A stretch of DNA of 64,000 nt from Bacteroidaceae bacterium. Its GTDB lineage: Bacteria; Bacteroidota; Bacteroidia; Bacteroidales; Bacteroidaceae. Shown here one piece after another: positions 44,550 to 53,833 of this stretch. The notes below the pieces were generated by a model. It was not told the DNA's origin. It was given only the letters and a program-made list of their open reading frames with translations, and did no database searches. The stretch is taken from the NCBI GenBank assembly GCA_017548075.1, contig JAFYNL010000032.1, forward strand, positions 1 to 64,000, given 5' to 3'. How positions within the stretch are numbered: position 1 is the first letter of the stretch; every line of letters begins with the position of its first letter. A program made the position numbers and the translations under genes.

Positions 44550-46921
44550 AGCTTTACCCTTAAATCTAGTCCTATTTGTAGTGGGGTGCCGCGTTGGGAA
44601 TAGATCTGTCCGCGGGTTACGAAGCTGAAGGCGTCGTAGCGGGTTTGCGTGAGGTTGTTGCCCCAAAGCGAGAGTTGTAGCCCTTCGTGCTGCACGGTGA
44701 GACGGGCGTCGAGCAGGGCGTAGAAGTCTTGACAGATGTCGTTCTCGCGTGTCCAATAAATCTTTCCGTTGCCGCGCGTTCCGGCTCCCAACGTGATGTG
44801 CTGCAGCCAACCACGGGTGTGCCACGTGTATTGCGCTCCGAGCGAGAGGGTGTGCTGCGGTGCAAAAGGTACGAAGTAGTCGCTCTGATGCTCTTCGGTG
44901 CCGCTGTGACGCAGGGTGGCGTGGGTGTAGCCATAGGCAGCATTGAGAAGCAGAGCCGAGGTGAGGGCTGCCTGAAGCGAGGCTTCCATGCCCAGACTGC
45001 GACTTTGGTCGGCATTGACCGTGATGCGCCCCATTCCGCTCTCCGACATCTGGCTGAGTTGCAGGTTGCGTGTCTCGATCCAGAAGGCTGCTAGATCGGC
45101 TTTGAGCCGTCCGTCGAACAGATTGAGGTGGCTGCCCAGCTCGTAGTTCCAAGCTGTCTCGGGCTTGTAGTAGGCCTCGCTATTGACGTCGGGCGACTGC
45201 ACAGCGGGCATTCCGGAACGAATGCGCCCCATAATCATATCGACATGTCCCGGAGGTACAGGCATTCCGGCAAAGAGGTTCGTGAGGTAGGCTTCGGTGC
45301 CGGCATCGATGCTCTGCATCATCTTGACGCTCATCTCTTGCTGGAGCAAGTCGCTGAACATCTGGGGGTTATAGCCTCCGGAGCGCAAACCGCGACTGAC
45401 TGCGAGATAGAGGTTGCCAGTCCGCCCGAGGTCGTACTGGAGGGCTGCCTTGGGGAGGCAGTGGAAGTTGTCCTTGCTGGTCTGTCCGAGGAAGCTGGGC
45501 ACGGCATTGAGGTCGTAGAGATAGACACTGTTGCGCGGATTGGAGCCTTGCAGAGCGAAGTCGAAATCGACGCTGCCCGGGGCGTTGTAGTCCATGCGGC
45601 TGTGCTCGTAGTTGAAGCGAACGCCCAGACTGGCAGTCAGTCGGTCGGTCAGTCTATAGGATGACTGGTGGAAGAATCCGGCATTGAGCGAGGGTGTCTG
45701 GAACCGACCTCCCATGGGCAGGATGGTGTTCTTGAGCGTGACGGACATGGGGCCGAGGCCTTGGGCAGTGAGGTCGGGCAGGCTCCGATTGATGAGCGAA
45801 GAGAGCCAGTCGACGCCTTCGTGATAGAAAGTGACGGGCGCGTCGGTGCGCAACCACTGGTACTGGAAGTTGATGCCGGAAGTCCATTGCCAACGTCGGT
45901 CGGTCTTGGAGCGGAGTGCAATCTCCTCGCTGACGACCTTGCTGAGCTGTTTTTGCTGGAGGGAGTAGAGGTCGGCTCGGGAGAAGTCCTGATCCATGAA
46001 CATGTCGTCGCGGAGGAACTGGAATCCCGTGATGCTGCTCAGCACAATATTGTCGAGGTCGTGCTCGGCCTTGAGTCCTGCGGAAAGCTGGTTGCGCAGA
46101 TAGCTGGACTCGCGATTGTAGGCCACGTGTCCGGCGTCCGGGCCACTCTGAGCGGCATAGGGATAGCCGCCTTGCTTGGTCCACTGATAGCGCAAAGAGA
46201 GGTCGAGCCGAACGCGCTCGGACGGGCGATAGATGCCACGCCAACGGGCTGCGAGGTCGTCGCCCCAGTCCACTCGCTTGCCTCCGAGTGCCTCGTTCTT
46301 ATAGAAACCTCCGAGGTGCTCGTAGCTGACACCGGCACTGAAAGCCACCTTGTCGGTGGGGCGATGGTAGTGGGTGACGCGCGCACGTATATTATGATAT
46401 GAGGCAGCTCCGAGAAAGAGGTCGGTGCCCTGATAGTTCATGGGATTCTTGGTGTAGACGCGAATGAGTCCGCCAATCGTATTTCGGCCGTACAGGGTTC
46501 CCTGCGGGCCTCGCAAGACATCGATGCGGTCGGCGTCGCTGAGGTCTTGATCCATGGCGCTCATATTGGCCAGAGGGATGTCGTCGACATACATGCCAAT
46601 GGCTGGCGTGCCCATGCGGCTACCCACGCCTCGCAGATAGACGCTGCTCGTCAAACGGCTTCCGTAGGTGGGGATGAAAAGCCCCGGGATGTGTGCGGAA
46701 AGGTCTTTTATGCCGTCGATTTTGCGGGATTGGAGCTGGTCGCCCGAGAGCGAGGTGGACGAAAGTGGCTGGTTGCGCAGTGAGGTATGCTCTTTAGCGG
46801 TGCTGACTACCACGATCTCGTCCATGTCGCGAACAAGAAGTGTGTCGGTTTGTGCATAAAGAAGAGAGCCTCCAATCCCATTTGACGAGAGGAGGGAAAG
46901 AGCGAAGAATATTTTTTTCAT
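44546..46921 (-). CDS. TonB-dependent outer-membrane receptor
   Basis: 791 residues from ATG 46921. Signal peptide, then the TonB box region (DMDEIVVVSTAKE), a plug (IPGLFIPTYGSRLTSSVYLR, MYVDDIPLANM, VLRGPQGTLYGRNTIGG) and a 22-strand barrel ending LQIGLDLRVKL. The absence of an N-terminal carboxypeptidase-like domain and of a SusD partner argues for a siderophore, heme, cobalamin or similar small ligand rather than a glycan. It lies downstream of a regulator gene (70 bp gap). GC content is markedly higher than the window average. The start is set by the -7 box at 46951-46958. Confidence 0.93.
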   Translation of the reverse strand: MKKIFFALSLLSSNGIGGSLLYAQTDTLLVRDMDEIVVVSTAKEHTSLRNQPLSSTSLSGDQLQSRKIDGIKDLSAHIPGLFIPTYGSRLTSSVYLRGVGSRMGTPAIGMYVDDIPLANMSAMDQDLSDADRIDVLRGPQGTLYGRNTIGGLIRVYTKNPMNYQGTDLFLGAASYHNIRARVTHYHRPTDKVAFSAGVSYEHLGGFYKNEALGGKRVDWGDDLAARWRGIYRPSERVRLDLSLRYQWTKQGGYPYAAQSGPDAGHVAYNRESSYLRNQLSAGLKAEHDLDNIVLSSITGFQFLRDDMFMDQDFSRADLYSLQQKQLSKVVSEEIALRSKTDRRWQWTSGINFQYQWLRTDAPVTFYHEGVDWLSSLINRSLPDLTAQGLGPMSVTLKNTILPMGGRFQTPSLNAGFFHQSSYRLTDRLTASLGVRFNYEHSRMDYNAPGSVDFDFALQGSNPRNSVYLYDLNAVPSFLGQTSKDNFHCLPKAALQYDLGRTGNLYLAVSRGLRSGGYNPQMFSDLLQQEMSVKMMQSIDAGTEAYLTNLFAGMPVPPGHVDMIMGRIRSGMPAVQSPDVNSEAYYKPETAWNYELGSHLNLFDGRLKADLAAFWIETRNLQLSQMSESGMGRITVNADQSRSLGMEASLQAALTSALLLNAAYGYTHATLRHSGTEEHQSDYFVPFAPQHTLSLGAQYTWHTRGWLQHITLGAGTRGNGKIYWTRENDICQDFYALLDARLTVQHEGLQLSLWGNNLTQTRYDAFSFVTRGQIYSQRGTPLQIGLDLRVKL

Positions 46922-46950
46922 TGATGTATAGCTTTGTTTGTTTTCGGCCA

Positions 46951-46958
46951 CAAAGGTA
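46951..46958 (-). promoter_or_regulatory. -7 box of the TonB receptor gene
   Basis: TACCTTTG on the minus strand, 30 bp before the ATG at 46921. Confidence 0.8.
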
Positions 46959-46991
46959 CGGCAAGTTTTCGGATTTTACCTTAAGATTGCC

Positions 46992-47708
46992 TTAAGATTC
47001 CGTGTTTTCCATCGGAATAGTGAGCTCGACACCCATAAGTTGCCCCTCCTCGGTGGTCTTGTTGCCCATGCGAATGGGAATGCCTAGAAAGGCAGCCTGC
47101 TGTCTGGCTGATTGCAACTGGCCAAAATCGGGACAAGAGCCTGTGGAAGTTAAGGTAAGAGTGTAGTCGCGAAGTGTCAGTTGCGAGGAAATCTCCCATC
47201 TGGCACCACTGGGAGCATATTGCAGGAAGAGGGAAAAAACGGCCGAGAATATCTGTCGCAAAATGCTTTCGTCTATCAGAATCTCATAGACAAAAGGTGT
47301 GAGGCGAAGATAGCAGCGGATATCCTTCTTTCGTAGTGCATCCTCGTGGCACATAAGTATTTCGCGAAGAAAGGCGTCGATTTTTACGACTTCCGATGCA
47401 GGCGCTTCGTGAGGCAGGATGAGCCCCACGCCCCGAATGGCTCGCACAGGACCTTCCTTCGTCCAGCCGAGTTTGTGGCGGAGCGAAGAAAGATGTACGT
47501 CCAGCGTGCCCGTGTCGTAAAGGAATCGCTCGCTCCAAACACCCTCAATGATATCGCCTCGCCGACACACAACTCCTTGGTGTTTAAGTAAATAGACGAG
47601 CAAACGATACTCGGTTTCGGTGAGCATTACGACCTTGCCCGATTGGAAAGTTTGGTGTGTAGTCGTATCGACAAGGATGTCGGCGTAGAGGATGGAATTA
47701 GGGCTCAA
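46992..47708 (-). CDS. Winged-helix regulator with a C-terminal HATPase-like domain
   Basis: 238 residues. Residues about 1-100 form an OmpR/PhoB-type winged helix (LTETEYRLLVYLLKHQGVVC, GTLDVHLSSLRHKLGW, RAIRGVGLIL). There is no receiver domain. Residues about 110-235 (LIDESILRQIFSAVFSLFLQ, then MGVELTIPM at the end) resemble a degenerate GHKL ATPase of histidine kinases: the N-box helix is recognisable in outline but the usual DNxxK and DxGxG motifs are lacking. The start overlaps the stop of the upstream lipoprotein gene by 4 bp (ATGA). It lies 70 bp upstream of the TonB receptor, its likely target. Confidence 0.72.
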   Translation of the reverse strand: MSPNSILYADILVDTTTHQTFQSGKVVMLTETEYRLLVYLLKHQGVVCRRGDIIEGVWSERFLYDTGTLDVHLSSLRHKLGWTKEGPVRAIRGVGLILPHEAPASEVVKIDAFLREILMCHEDALRKKDIRCYLRLTPFVYEILIDESILRQIFSAVFSLFLQYAPSGARWEISSQLTLRDYTLTLTSTGSCPDFGQLQSARQQAAFLGIPIRMGNKTTEEGQLMGVELTIPMENTES

Positions 47709-48106
47709 TAGTCTTCCTCGGTAAAAGTGAGTTCGAAGAGCGTTTTGCCCGTCGAGATGCTGCGATAGGCGTAGTGGAACGCGATGCCTTCGTCCTTGTA
47801 GGGCTTGAGTGGCAGGCTGCCTTTCAGGCCTTTCAGGATGTCGGCACGGAAGGTAGAGGTCATGTCCTCGTTCTCGAAAATGGTCTCGTTGTCGAGGTCG
47901 TCCTGCACTGAATAGAAATAGCAGAGCGTGTGGCTCGGGATGTCGTAGACGGCACTATCGAGCCGGGTGCATCGATCTACAAAGACCGGACACTCGTTCT
48001 GTGTGAATTTCTGGAACTCTCGCTGGAACCTCTCGTCCTTCGTCTCTCGCTTGCAGCCTCCAAAGAGAAGCGCTCCGAAGCAAAGAATCGCTAATACCTT
48101 ATTCAT
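47705..48106 (-). CDS. Small lipoprotein of unknown function, coupled to regulator
   Basis: 133 residues from ATG 48106. The signal peptide MNKVLAILCFGALLFGGCKR has a clear lipobox (FGGC). The mature part begins with charged helix (DERFQREFQKFTQNE) and then beta strands (SHTLCYFYSVQDD, TLFELTF). No named family is recognised. Its end overlaps the winged-helix gene by 4 bp, so the two are made together, which would fit an envelope sensor or modulator. A TATCTTTG box lies at 48152-48145. Confidence 0.75.
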   Translation of the reverse strand: MNKVLAILCFGALLFGGCKRETKDERFQREFQKFTQNECPVFVDRCTRLDSAVYDIPSHTLCYFYSVQDDLDNETIFENEDMTSTFRADILKGLKGSLPLKPYKDEGIAFHYAYRSISTGKTLFELTFTEEDY

Positions 48107-48144
48107 ATCTGTTGTCTGTTGTTTGTTGTCCTTTTTCGGACTCG

Positions 48145-48152
48145 CAAAGATA
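48145..48152 (-). promoter_or_regulatory. -7 box of the lipoprotein-regulator unit
   Basis: TATCTTTG on the minus strand, followed by CGAGTCC, about 39 bp before the ATG at 48106. Confidence 0.75.
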
Positions 48153-48258
48153 TACTTTTTTCTGAGATATAAGTTCAGGAGTGCTTGATAAATATCAAAA
48201 ATGTGTCGGAAAACATAAAAATAAGGTCGAAATGCTTTGCAAATTACAGAAATTGCCG

Positions 48259-48266
48259 TAACTTTG
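48259..48266 (+). promoter_or_regulatory. -7 box of the DUF2582 gene
   Basis: TAACTTTG followed by CACCCG, about 61 bp before the ATG at 48328. Confidence 0.75.
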
Positions 48267-48327
48267 CACCCGAAAATAAGAGAGAAAAGATTGATAAAGG
48301 TATAACCAACAAAAATCATTTACAATT

Positions 48328-48528
48328 ATGACAGCATTAGTTGGAACATTGGCAGGTGCAATTTGGAATGCACTCAATGAGAATGGTGCTCTGAACACAA
48401 AGGACCTCAAGAAAGCCGCTAAGGTTAAGACCGATAAGGATCTGTACCTGGCTCTTGGTTGGTTGCTCCGCGAGGATAAGGTGGTAGTAACTGAGGCTGA
48501 GAAGGTTGTGACCGTAGCCCTGAAGTAA
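48328..48528 (+). CDS. DUF2582 winged-helix protein
   Basis: 66 residues. GTLAGAIWNALNENGALNTK, then DLYLALGWLLREDKVVV, is the compact winged helix-turn-helix of the DUF2582 family, found mostly in Bacteroidetes and some anaerobes. No other domain is present. It has its own promoter (48259) and a terminator downstream, so it is monocistronic. Strong codon bias suggests good expression. The role is unknown; a small abundant DNA-binding protein is plausible. Confidence 0.88.
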   Translation: MTALVGTLAGAIWNALNENGALNTKDLKKAAKVKTDKDLYLALGWLLREDKVVVTEAEKVVTVALK

Positions 48529-48566
48529 GAAAGCACCCCTCCGAAAGGAGATTTCAAGGAAAAAGA

Positions 48567-48606
48567 TTGCCCTCCGAAGGTTTCGACTTTCAGAGGGCAA
48601 TTTGTT
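48567..48606 (+). terminator. Terminator of the DUF2582 gene
   Basis: TTGCCCTC pairs with GAGGGCAA across about 18 nt, followed by TTTGTTTG. Confidence 0.72.
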
Positions 48607-48668
48607 TGTCGCCGAGGGTTTGCCATTAAATTCCTTTGCAGGAATTTTGGGTTCTCGGATTTTCTTTG

Positions 48669-48676
48669 TATCTTTG
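48669..48676 (+). promoter_or_regulatory. -7 box of the YqiA-like gene, only 5 bp from the start codon
   Basis: TATCTTTG followed by CACCC and then GTG (48682). The expected transcript start falls at or within a base or two of the start codon. Confidence 0.75.
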
Positions 48677-48681
48677 CACCC

Positions 48682-49299
48682 GTGAAAAAGGTGCTCTACA
48701 TACACGGGTTCGCCTCGGCAGGCAGTACTGGAACCGCCATACAAATGCGTAACCACCTCTATCCCAAAGGAGTACAGGTGGTAAGTCCCGATGTTCCCGT
48801 AGATCCGCTCGAGGCCATTTCTTTCCTGAAAGACCTCTTGGACAAGGAGCAACCCGACCTGATTGTGGCAACCAGCATGGGGGCGCTCTATGCCGAACAG
48901 CTAAAAGGCAAGATACGCATACTCGTAAACCCCTCGTTCCATATGGCCAGACTCTTAACCTTTCGAGGTCTGGGACGCCGTGAGTTCCGCAATAAACGTC
49001 AAGACGGTGCAACGGATTTCAAGGTTGATAAGACCATGATTCATGCTTTCCAGCAAGTGGAAAAAGAGAGTTTCAAAGGCATTACGAACGAGGAAAAATC
49101 GCTGGTTTGGGGACTCTTTGGCACGCAGGACAAGCTGGTTAATTGCCAGTCGGACTTCCTGAAGCACTACGGCAAGGAGCAAATGCAACTGTTTGAAGGC
49201 GAGCATTTCCTGAACGACAAGGTGCTGAGCCACACGGTAATGCCACAGGTCGAGACAAAACTCGAAATTCAAAATAAGTCAATTCAAAATTCGAAATAG
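48682..49299 (+). CDS. YqiA-like alpha/beta-hydrolase esterase
   Basis: 205 residues from GTG 48682. KKVLYIHGFASAG is the oxyanion-hole HGF motif, VATSMGALYAEQL the nucleophile elbow (TSMG), and the C-terminal EGEHFLND the catalytic histidine. The YqiA family has esterase activity on short-chain esters. A later ATG would remove the HGF motif, so the GTG start is needed. The last 12 residues (LEIQNKSIQNSK) are encoded by an AT-rich repetitive stretch of the TTCAAAAT type. Ffh starts immediately after the stop. Confidence 0.85.
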   Translation: MKKVLYIHGFASAGSTGTAIQMRNHLYPKGVQVVSPDVPVDPLEAISFLKDLLDKEQPDLIVATSMGALYAEQLKGKIRILVNPSFHMARLLTFRGLGRREFRNKRQDGATDFKVDKTMIHAFQQVEKESFKGITNEEKSLVWGLFGTQDKLVNCQSDFLKHYGKEQMQLFEGEHFLNDKVLSHTVMPQVETKLEIQNKSIQNSK

Positions 49300-50640
49300 A
49301 TGTTTGAAAATCTAAGCGAACGGCTAGAGAGGTCGTTCAAAATCCTGAAAGGTGAAGGCAGAATTACCGAGATTAACGTTGCAGAGACGCTAAAGGATGT
49401 GCGTCGTGCTCTTCTCGACGCCGATGTCAACTATAAGGTGGCAAAGACTTTCACTGATACAGTCAAGCAAAAAGCACTCGGACAGAATGTGCTGACCGCC
49501 ATCAAGCCACAGCAATTGATGGTAAAAATCGTGCACGACGAACTGGCCGAACTTATGGGTGGCGAAACCACCGACATGAACCTGAAAGGACATCCCGCAA
49601 TCATCCTGATGGCTGGCTTAAATGGCGCTGGTAAGACGACTATGAGCGGTAAGTTGGCAAAGCTTCTCCATGAAAAGCGAGGCAAAAATCCTTTGCTCGC
49701 AGCTTGCGACACATTCCGCCCCGCAGCCATGGAACAGCTCCGAGTTCTAGGCGAACAGATAGGTGTTCCTGTCTATCTGGAAGAAGGTGCAACTGACCCT
49801 GTTCTCGTCGCAAAGAATGCCATTCAGCACGCAAAGGCCAAAGGACACGATGTGCTTATCATCGATACGGCAGGTCGTCAGGCAGTGGACGAGGAACTCA
49901 TGCAGCAAATTCAGGATATTCGCGATGCCGTTCAACCCGACGAGATTCTTTTCGTGGTCGACGCCATGACGGGCCAAGACGCGGTTAACACGGCAAAGGA
50001 ATTTAATGATAGGCTCGACTATACTGGCGTCATTCTCACGAAACTGGATGGCGATACCCGTGGTGGTGCTGCCCTAAGTATTCGGAGCGTCGTAAATAAG
50101 CCCATCAAGTTTGTCGGAACAGGCGAAAAGATGGAGGCTCTCGATCCCTTTCATCCTAGTCGAATGGCCGATAGAATCCTTGGTATGGGCGATATCGTTT
50201 CGCTCGTTGAGAGGGCTCAGGAACAGTATGACGAAGAAGAAGCCCGTCGTCTTGAAAGAAAAATCCAAAAGAATCAATTCGACTTTAACGACTTCTACAA
50301 ACAGATTCAGCAAATCAAGAAGATGGGCAACGTAAAGGACTTGGTCGGCATGATTCCTGGCGTTGGTAAGGCTGTCAAGGATTTGGACATCGACGACAAT
50401 GCTTTCAAGAACATCGAGGCCATTATCCTGAGCATGACACCCAAGGAGAGAACCCATCCCGAATGCCTCAATACGAGTCGCAGAATGCGATTGGCAAAAG
50501 GATCAGGCACGAACATTCAGGAAGTAAACAAGCTCATCAAGCAGTTCGACCAGACTCGCAAAATGATGAAAATGGTTACGGACAAGAGTAAAATGCAGCA
50601 AATGGCCGCCATGATGAAAGGCCGAATGCCAGGGATTTAG
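49300..50640 (+). CDS. ffh: Signal recognition particle protein Ffh
   Basis: 446 residues. The N domain (LSERLERSFKILKGEGRITE) is followed by the G domain (GLNGAGKTTMSGKLAKLLHE, LIIDTAGRQAVDE, TKLDGDTRGGAALS, FVGTGEKMEALDPFHP) and the methionine-rich M domain ending KSKMQQMAAMMKGRMPG, which binds 4.5S RNA and signal peptides. The gene starts directly after the YqiA-like stop (no gap), and folD follows after 36 bp of short direct repeats. Confidence 0.97.
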   Translation: MFENLSERLERSFKILKGEGRITEINVAETLKDVRRALLDADVNYKVAKTFTDTVKQKALGQNVLTAIKPQQLMVKIVHDELAELMGGETTDMNLKGHPAIILMAGLNGAGKTTMSGKLAKLLHEKRGKNPLLAACDTFRPAAMEQLRVLGEQIGVPVYLEEGATDPVLVAKNAIQHAKAKGHDVLIIDTAGRQAVDEELMQQIQDIRDAVQPDEILFVVDAMTGQDAVNTAKEFNDRLDYTGVILTKLDGDTRGGAALSIRSVVNKPIKFVGTGEKMEALDPFHPSRMADRILGMGDIVSLVERAQEQYDEEEARRLERKIQKNQFDFNDFYKQIQQIKKMGNVKDLVGMIPGVGKAVKDLDIDDNAFKNIEAIILSMTPKERTHPECLNTSRRMRLAKGSGTNIQEVNKLIKQFDQTRKMMKMVTDKSKMQQMAAMMKGRMPGI

Positions 50641-50676
50641 AAGTCATTGAACATTGAATATTGAAAATTGAGCATT
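50641..50676 (+). repeat. Short ATTGAA-type direct repeats before folD
   Basis: The gap between ffh and folD contains repeated units ATTGAACATTGAATATTGAA of 9 bp on average. A similar stretch (ACATTGAACACTGAACATTG) precedes the transporter gene at 55916. Both lie within 30 bp of a start codon. Confidence 0.6.
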
Positions 50677-51555
50677 ATGCAACTGATAGACGGAAAACAA
50701 ACGGCTGCCACCATTAAGGCAGAGATTAAGCAGGAAGTAGAAGACATTGTTGCCAAGGGCGGAAAACGACCTCATTTGGCAGCGATCTTAGTAGGTCACG
50801 ATGGTGGAAGCGAGACTTATGTCCGCAATAAAGTGCTCGCATGCGAGGCTTGTGGTTTCCAGAGCACTTTGCTTCGCTTTGAGGACGATATAACCGAAGA
50901 ACAACTCCTTCAGGAAGTAGAGAAACTCAATCAGGATAAGTCGGTAGACGGTTTCATTGTTCAGCTCCCATTACCCAAGCATATCAGCGAACAGAAGGTC
51001 ATAGAAGCCATCGACTACAAGAAGGATGTAGACGGTTTCCATCCCATAAATGTGGGTAGAATGGCAATCGGACTTCCTTGCTATATTAGCGCCACTCCAA
51101 AGGGAATCCTCGAGTTGTTGCGTCGTTACGAGATACCGACTAGCGGAAAGAAGTGCGTCATTCTTGGTCGCAGTAATATTGTGGGCAAGCCTATGGCACA
51201 ACTCATGATGCAAAAGCAGTATGGCGATAGTACGGTAACCGTTTGCCATAGTCGCTCAAAGACGCTCAAAGAAGAATGCCAACAGGCAGATATCATTATC
51301 GCTGCCATCGGCCAACCGGGTTTCTTGAAGGCAGATATGGTAAAAGAGGGCGTAGTGGTCATTGACGTTGGTACGACTCGCGTTCCCGATGCAACGAAAA
51401 AGAGTGGCTTCCGTCTTTCGGGAGATGTTGATTTTGAGCACGTTGCACCTCTTTGCTCCTATATTACTCCCGTTCCTGGAGGCGTAGGACCAATGACGAT
51501 TTGCATGCTCATGCTCAATACCCTCGCTGCAGGTAAGCATCTTTATTACGCTTAA
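50677..51555 (+). CDS. folD: Bifunctional methylenetetrahydrofolate dehydrogenase/cyclohydrolase
   Basis: 292 residues from ATG 50677. [16 protein letters not shown] (active-site Tyr/Lys region), [42 protein letters not shown] (NADP-binding) and [19 protein letters not shown] are all family signatures. It interconverts methylene-, methenyl- and formyl-tetrahydrofolate. The patatin-like gene follows after 4 bp. Confidence 0.97.
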   Translation: MQLIDGKQTAATIKAEIKQEVEDIVAKGGKRPHLAAILVGHDGGSETYVRNKVLACEACGFQSTLLRFEDDITEEQLLQEVEKLNQDKSVDGFIVQLPLPKHISEQKVIEAIDYKKDVDGFHPINVGRMAIGLPCYISATPKGILELLRRYEIPTSGKKCVILGRSNIVGKPMAQLMMQKQYGDSTVTVCHSRSKTLKEECQQADIIIAAIGQPGFLKADMVKEGVVVIDVGTTRVPDATKKSGFRLSGDVDFEHVAPLCSYITPVPGGVGPMTICMLMLNTLAAGKHLYYA

Positions 51556-51559
51556 TAAA

Positions 51560-53833
51560 ATGCATAAAAAACTTTGGTTGCTTGTCGTTGCAGTCCTTTT
51601 GTGCTGCAATGTTTGGGCCCAGCAGGACAGTGTCCCTGAGGTCAGAAAGGACAGCGTTCTTGAAGTCGTAAAGGATAGTCTGCCTGAAGCTGGGAGGAAA
51701 AAGGTTGGTGTCGTCCTTAGTGGTGGCGGCGCAAAGGGAATGGCACATATCGGCGTTCTGAAAGTTTTGGAACGAGCTGGCATTCCTGTCGATTATATTA
51801 CTGGCACATCGATGGGTAGCATTATTGGCGGCCTGTATGCCATAGGATATAATGCCAACTCGCTCGATTCGTTAGTGCGCAAACAAGATTGGGCTTATCT
51901 CATTTCCGACAAGGAAGACCTTAGCAACCAAGGGCTTAGCGACCGACGCAAGCAAAATACCTATGCTTTTACTTCGGGTTTGAACTTTAACAAGAATGCT
52001 TTTACCGAAGGGGGAATCATAAACGGACATAACCTCTCGGAGCGTTTCCAGAAACTTTGTGTCGGTTATACCGACTCGCTCGATTTCTCGTCGGATTTGC
52101 CGATACCGTTTGCTTGTGTAGCGACAAACATTATCGACAATAGCGAAGTGGTTTTCCATAGTGGCCAGTTGCCGGTAGCAATGCGTGCCTCGATGGCCAT
52201 TCCTGCGGCCTTTTCTCCTGTAAGGCTTGGCAATATGGTTTTGACGGATGGCGGCATGAAGAACAATTATCCCGCCGACATCGCCAAAGAAATGGGAGCA
52301 GACATTATCATTGGTGTTACCGTTCAGGGAGCTCCAAAGACTGCCGACGAGATAAGGGGAACGATGGCTGTCCTAAACCAGATTATTGATATAAACTGCA
52401 AGAACAAACTCGAGGAAAATATTGCCATGACCGACTTGCATATGCGAGTCAATACGACGGGCTATAATACTGCGAGTTTCTCTGCAACTGCCGTCGATAC
52501 GCTAATTCGTCGAGGTGAGGAAGAAGCTATGCGTCATTGGGATGAGTTGATGGCTTTGAAGAAACTTATCGACATCGACGAGTCGTCCATTCCTGCCCCA
52601 CACCAACCTTTGCATCCAAATATAATGGCTGAGCGGCAACGTGTTGTTGGCTTCACATTCAATAATATGACGCCGCAAGATGAACGTTTCTTGCGTCAGA
52701 AATTCCACTTGCATAAGACAGATAGCATAGATGCTAATTTAGAGCAACAGCTCACAACCTCTATGCGCATGGACCTCTTCTACAAGACCGCCGAATGTCG
52801 ATTGAAGTCGGAAAATGATGGCGTTCGAGTCATCCTAACAGCAGGCGAACGCAAGGCGGCACAAGTCTATGCAGGTTTGCGTTTTGACTCAGAAGAATAT
52901 GCTGCCCTGTTGTTAGGAATCGATATTCCTTTGAAGGCCTCAGTGCCGATGAACACAGAACTTACAGTTCGACTGGGAAAGCGTATTATGGCTCGTGGCG
53001 ATTTTACTGTACACCCTCGCAGTTTTACCAGTCCCACATTGAGCTACACTTTCCGCAGAAACGATGTCGATATCTATTCAGGTGGAAGTAGAGCCTACAA
53101 TGTTCTATACAACCAGTTCCAATTGGAGGCAACGCCTATCAATTTCGACTATCGTCATTTCGGTTTCCAGGTAGGTTTGCGTTGGGACTATTTGCATTAT
53201 CACAGTAAACTCGAGTCATCGCATTCCGAGGAGATTCAATTCAAGAATAGACATTACCTCAGTTATCGTGCTCGTCTTGAATACAACATCGAGGACGACT
53301 GGTATTTCCCGACTCGAGGAGCCCGATTTAAGGCAGAATATGCCTATTTGACTGACAACTTTGTCAAGCTTGAGGGCAATGCCGGTCTGAACATAATAAG
53401 TGCGGATTGGCGCAAGTCGTTTACCTTTGGTCAGCGTTTCACCCTTCAACCAATGGTTTATGGCCGTTTCCTTTTGGGTAAGGCAGTCCCATCTATTTTT
53501 GCCAATACTATTGGTGGAGAGTGGTTTGGCCATTACTTGGAGCAACAGATGCCTTTTGCCGGCGTAGGCAATATGGAGTTTGTAGGCGACCAATTCCTGG
53601 CAGCACAACTTCAAGGACAGCTTCGCATTGCTTCAAACAACTATGTGCTCCTTCGTTGGGCTATGGCTCAGCAGTCTGAAAAGTTAAAGGAACTCTTCGA
53701 CCACAAGATGCTTTACGGCATTCAGGCTGCCTACTATTATAAAACTATGTTTGGCCCTCTTGGAGCGACCTTAGGTTATAGCAACCGCACGAAAAAGCCT
53801 TACTTCTTCCTGAACCTTGGGTATGAGTTCTAA
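51560..53833 (+). CDS. Patatin-like phospholipase fused to outer-membrane barrel
   Basis: 757 residues. A signal peptide (ending VWAQQ) is followed by the patatin domain: VLSGGGAKGMAHIGVLKVLE (oxyanion loop), DYITGTSMGSIIGGLYA (GxSxG nucleophile) and VLTDGGMKNNYP (DGG, the Ser-Asp dyad partner). From about residue 340 to the end runs a POTRA-like segment and a BamA-like 16-strand barrel (final LGYSNRTKKPYFFLNLGYEF). This is the PlpD class of type V-like phospholipases but tied to Bacteroidetes, where the protein stays at the outer membrane. The DUF4421 gene overlaps its end by 11 bp. Confidence 0.93.
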   Translation: MHKKLWLLVVAVLLCCNVWAQQDSVPEVRKDSVLEVVKDSLPEAGRKKVGVVLSGGGAKGMAHIGVLKVLERAGIPVDYITGTSMGSIIGGLYAIGYNANSLDSLVRKQDWAYLISDKEDLSNQGLSDRRKQNTYAFTSGLNFNKNAFTEGGIINGHNLSERFQKLCVGYTDSLDFSSDLPIPFACVATNIIDNSEVVFHSGQLPVAMRASMAIPAAFSPVRLGNMVLTDGGMKNNYPADIAKEMGADIIIGVTVQGAPKTADEIRGTMAVLNQIIDINCKNKLEENIAMTDLHMRVNTTGYNTASFSATAVDTLIRRGEEEAMRHWDELMALKKLIDIDESSIPAPHQPLHPNIMAERQRVVGFTFNNMTPQDERFLRQKFHLHKTDSIDANLEQQLTTSMRMDLFYKTAECRLKSENDGVRVILTAGERKAAQVYAGLRFDSEEYAALLLGIDIPLKASVPMNTELTVRLGKRIMARGDFTVHPRSFTSPTLSYTFRRNDVDIYSGGSRAYNVLYNQFQLEATPINFDYRHFGFQVGLRWDYLHYHSKLESSHSEEIQFKNRHYLSYRARLEYNIEDDWYFPTRGARFKAEYAYLTDNFVKLEGNAGLNIISADWRKSFTFGQRFTLQPMVYGRFLLGKAVPSIFANTIGGEWFGHYLEQQMPFAGVGNMEFVGDQFLAAQLQGQLRIASNNYVLLRWAMAQQSEKLKELFDHKMLYGIQAAYYYKTMFGPLGATLGYSNRTKKPYFFLNLGYEF

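Noticed and set aside
45128-46402. Plus-strand open frames opposite the TonB receptor
   Set aside because: They arise from the high GC content and codon structure of the receptor gene; no protein family fits.
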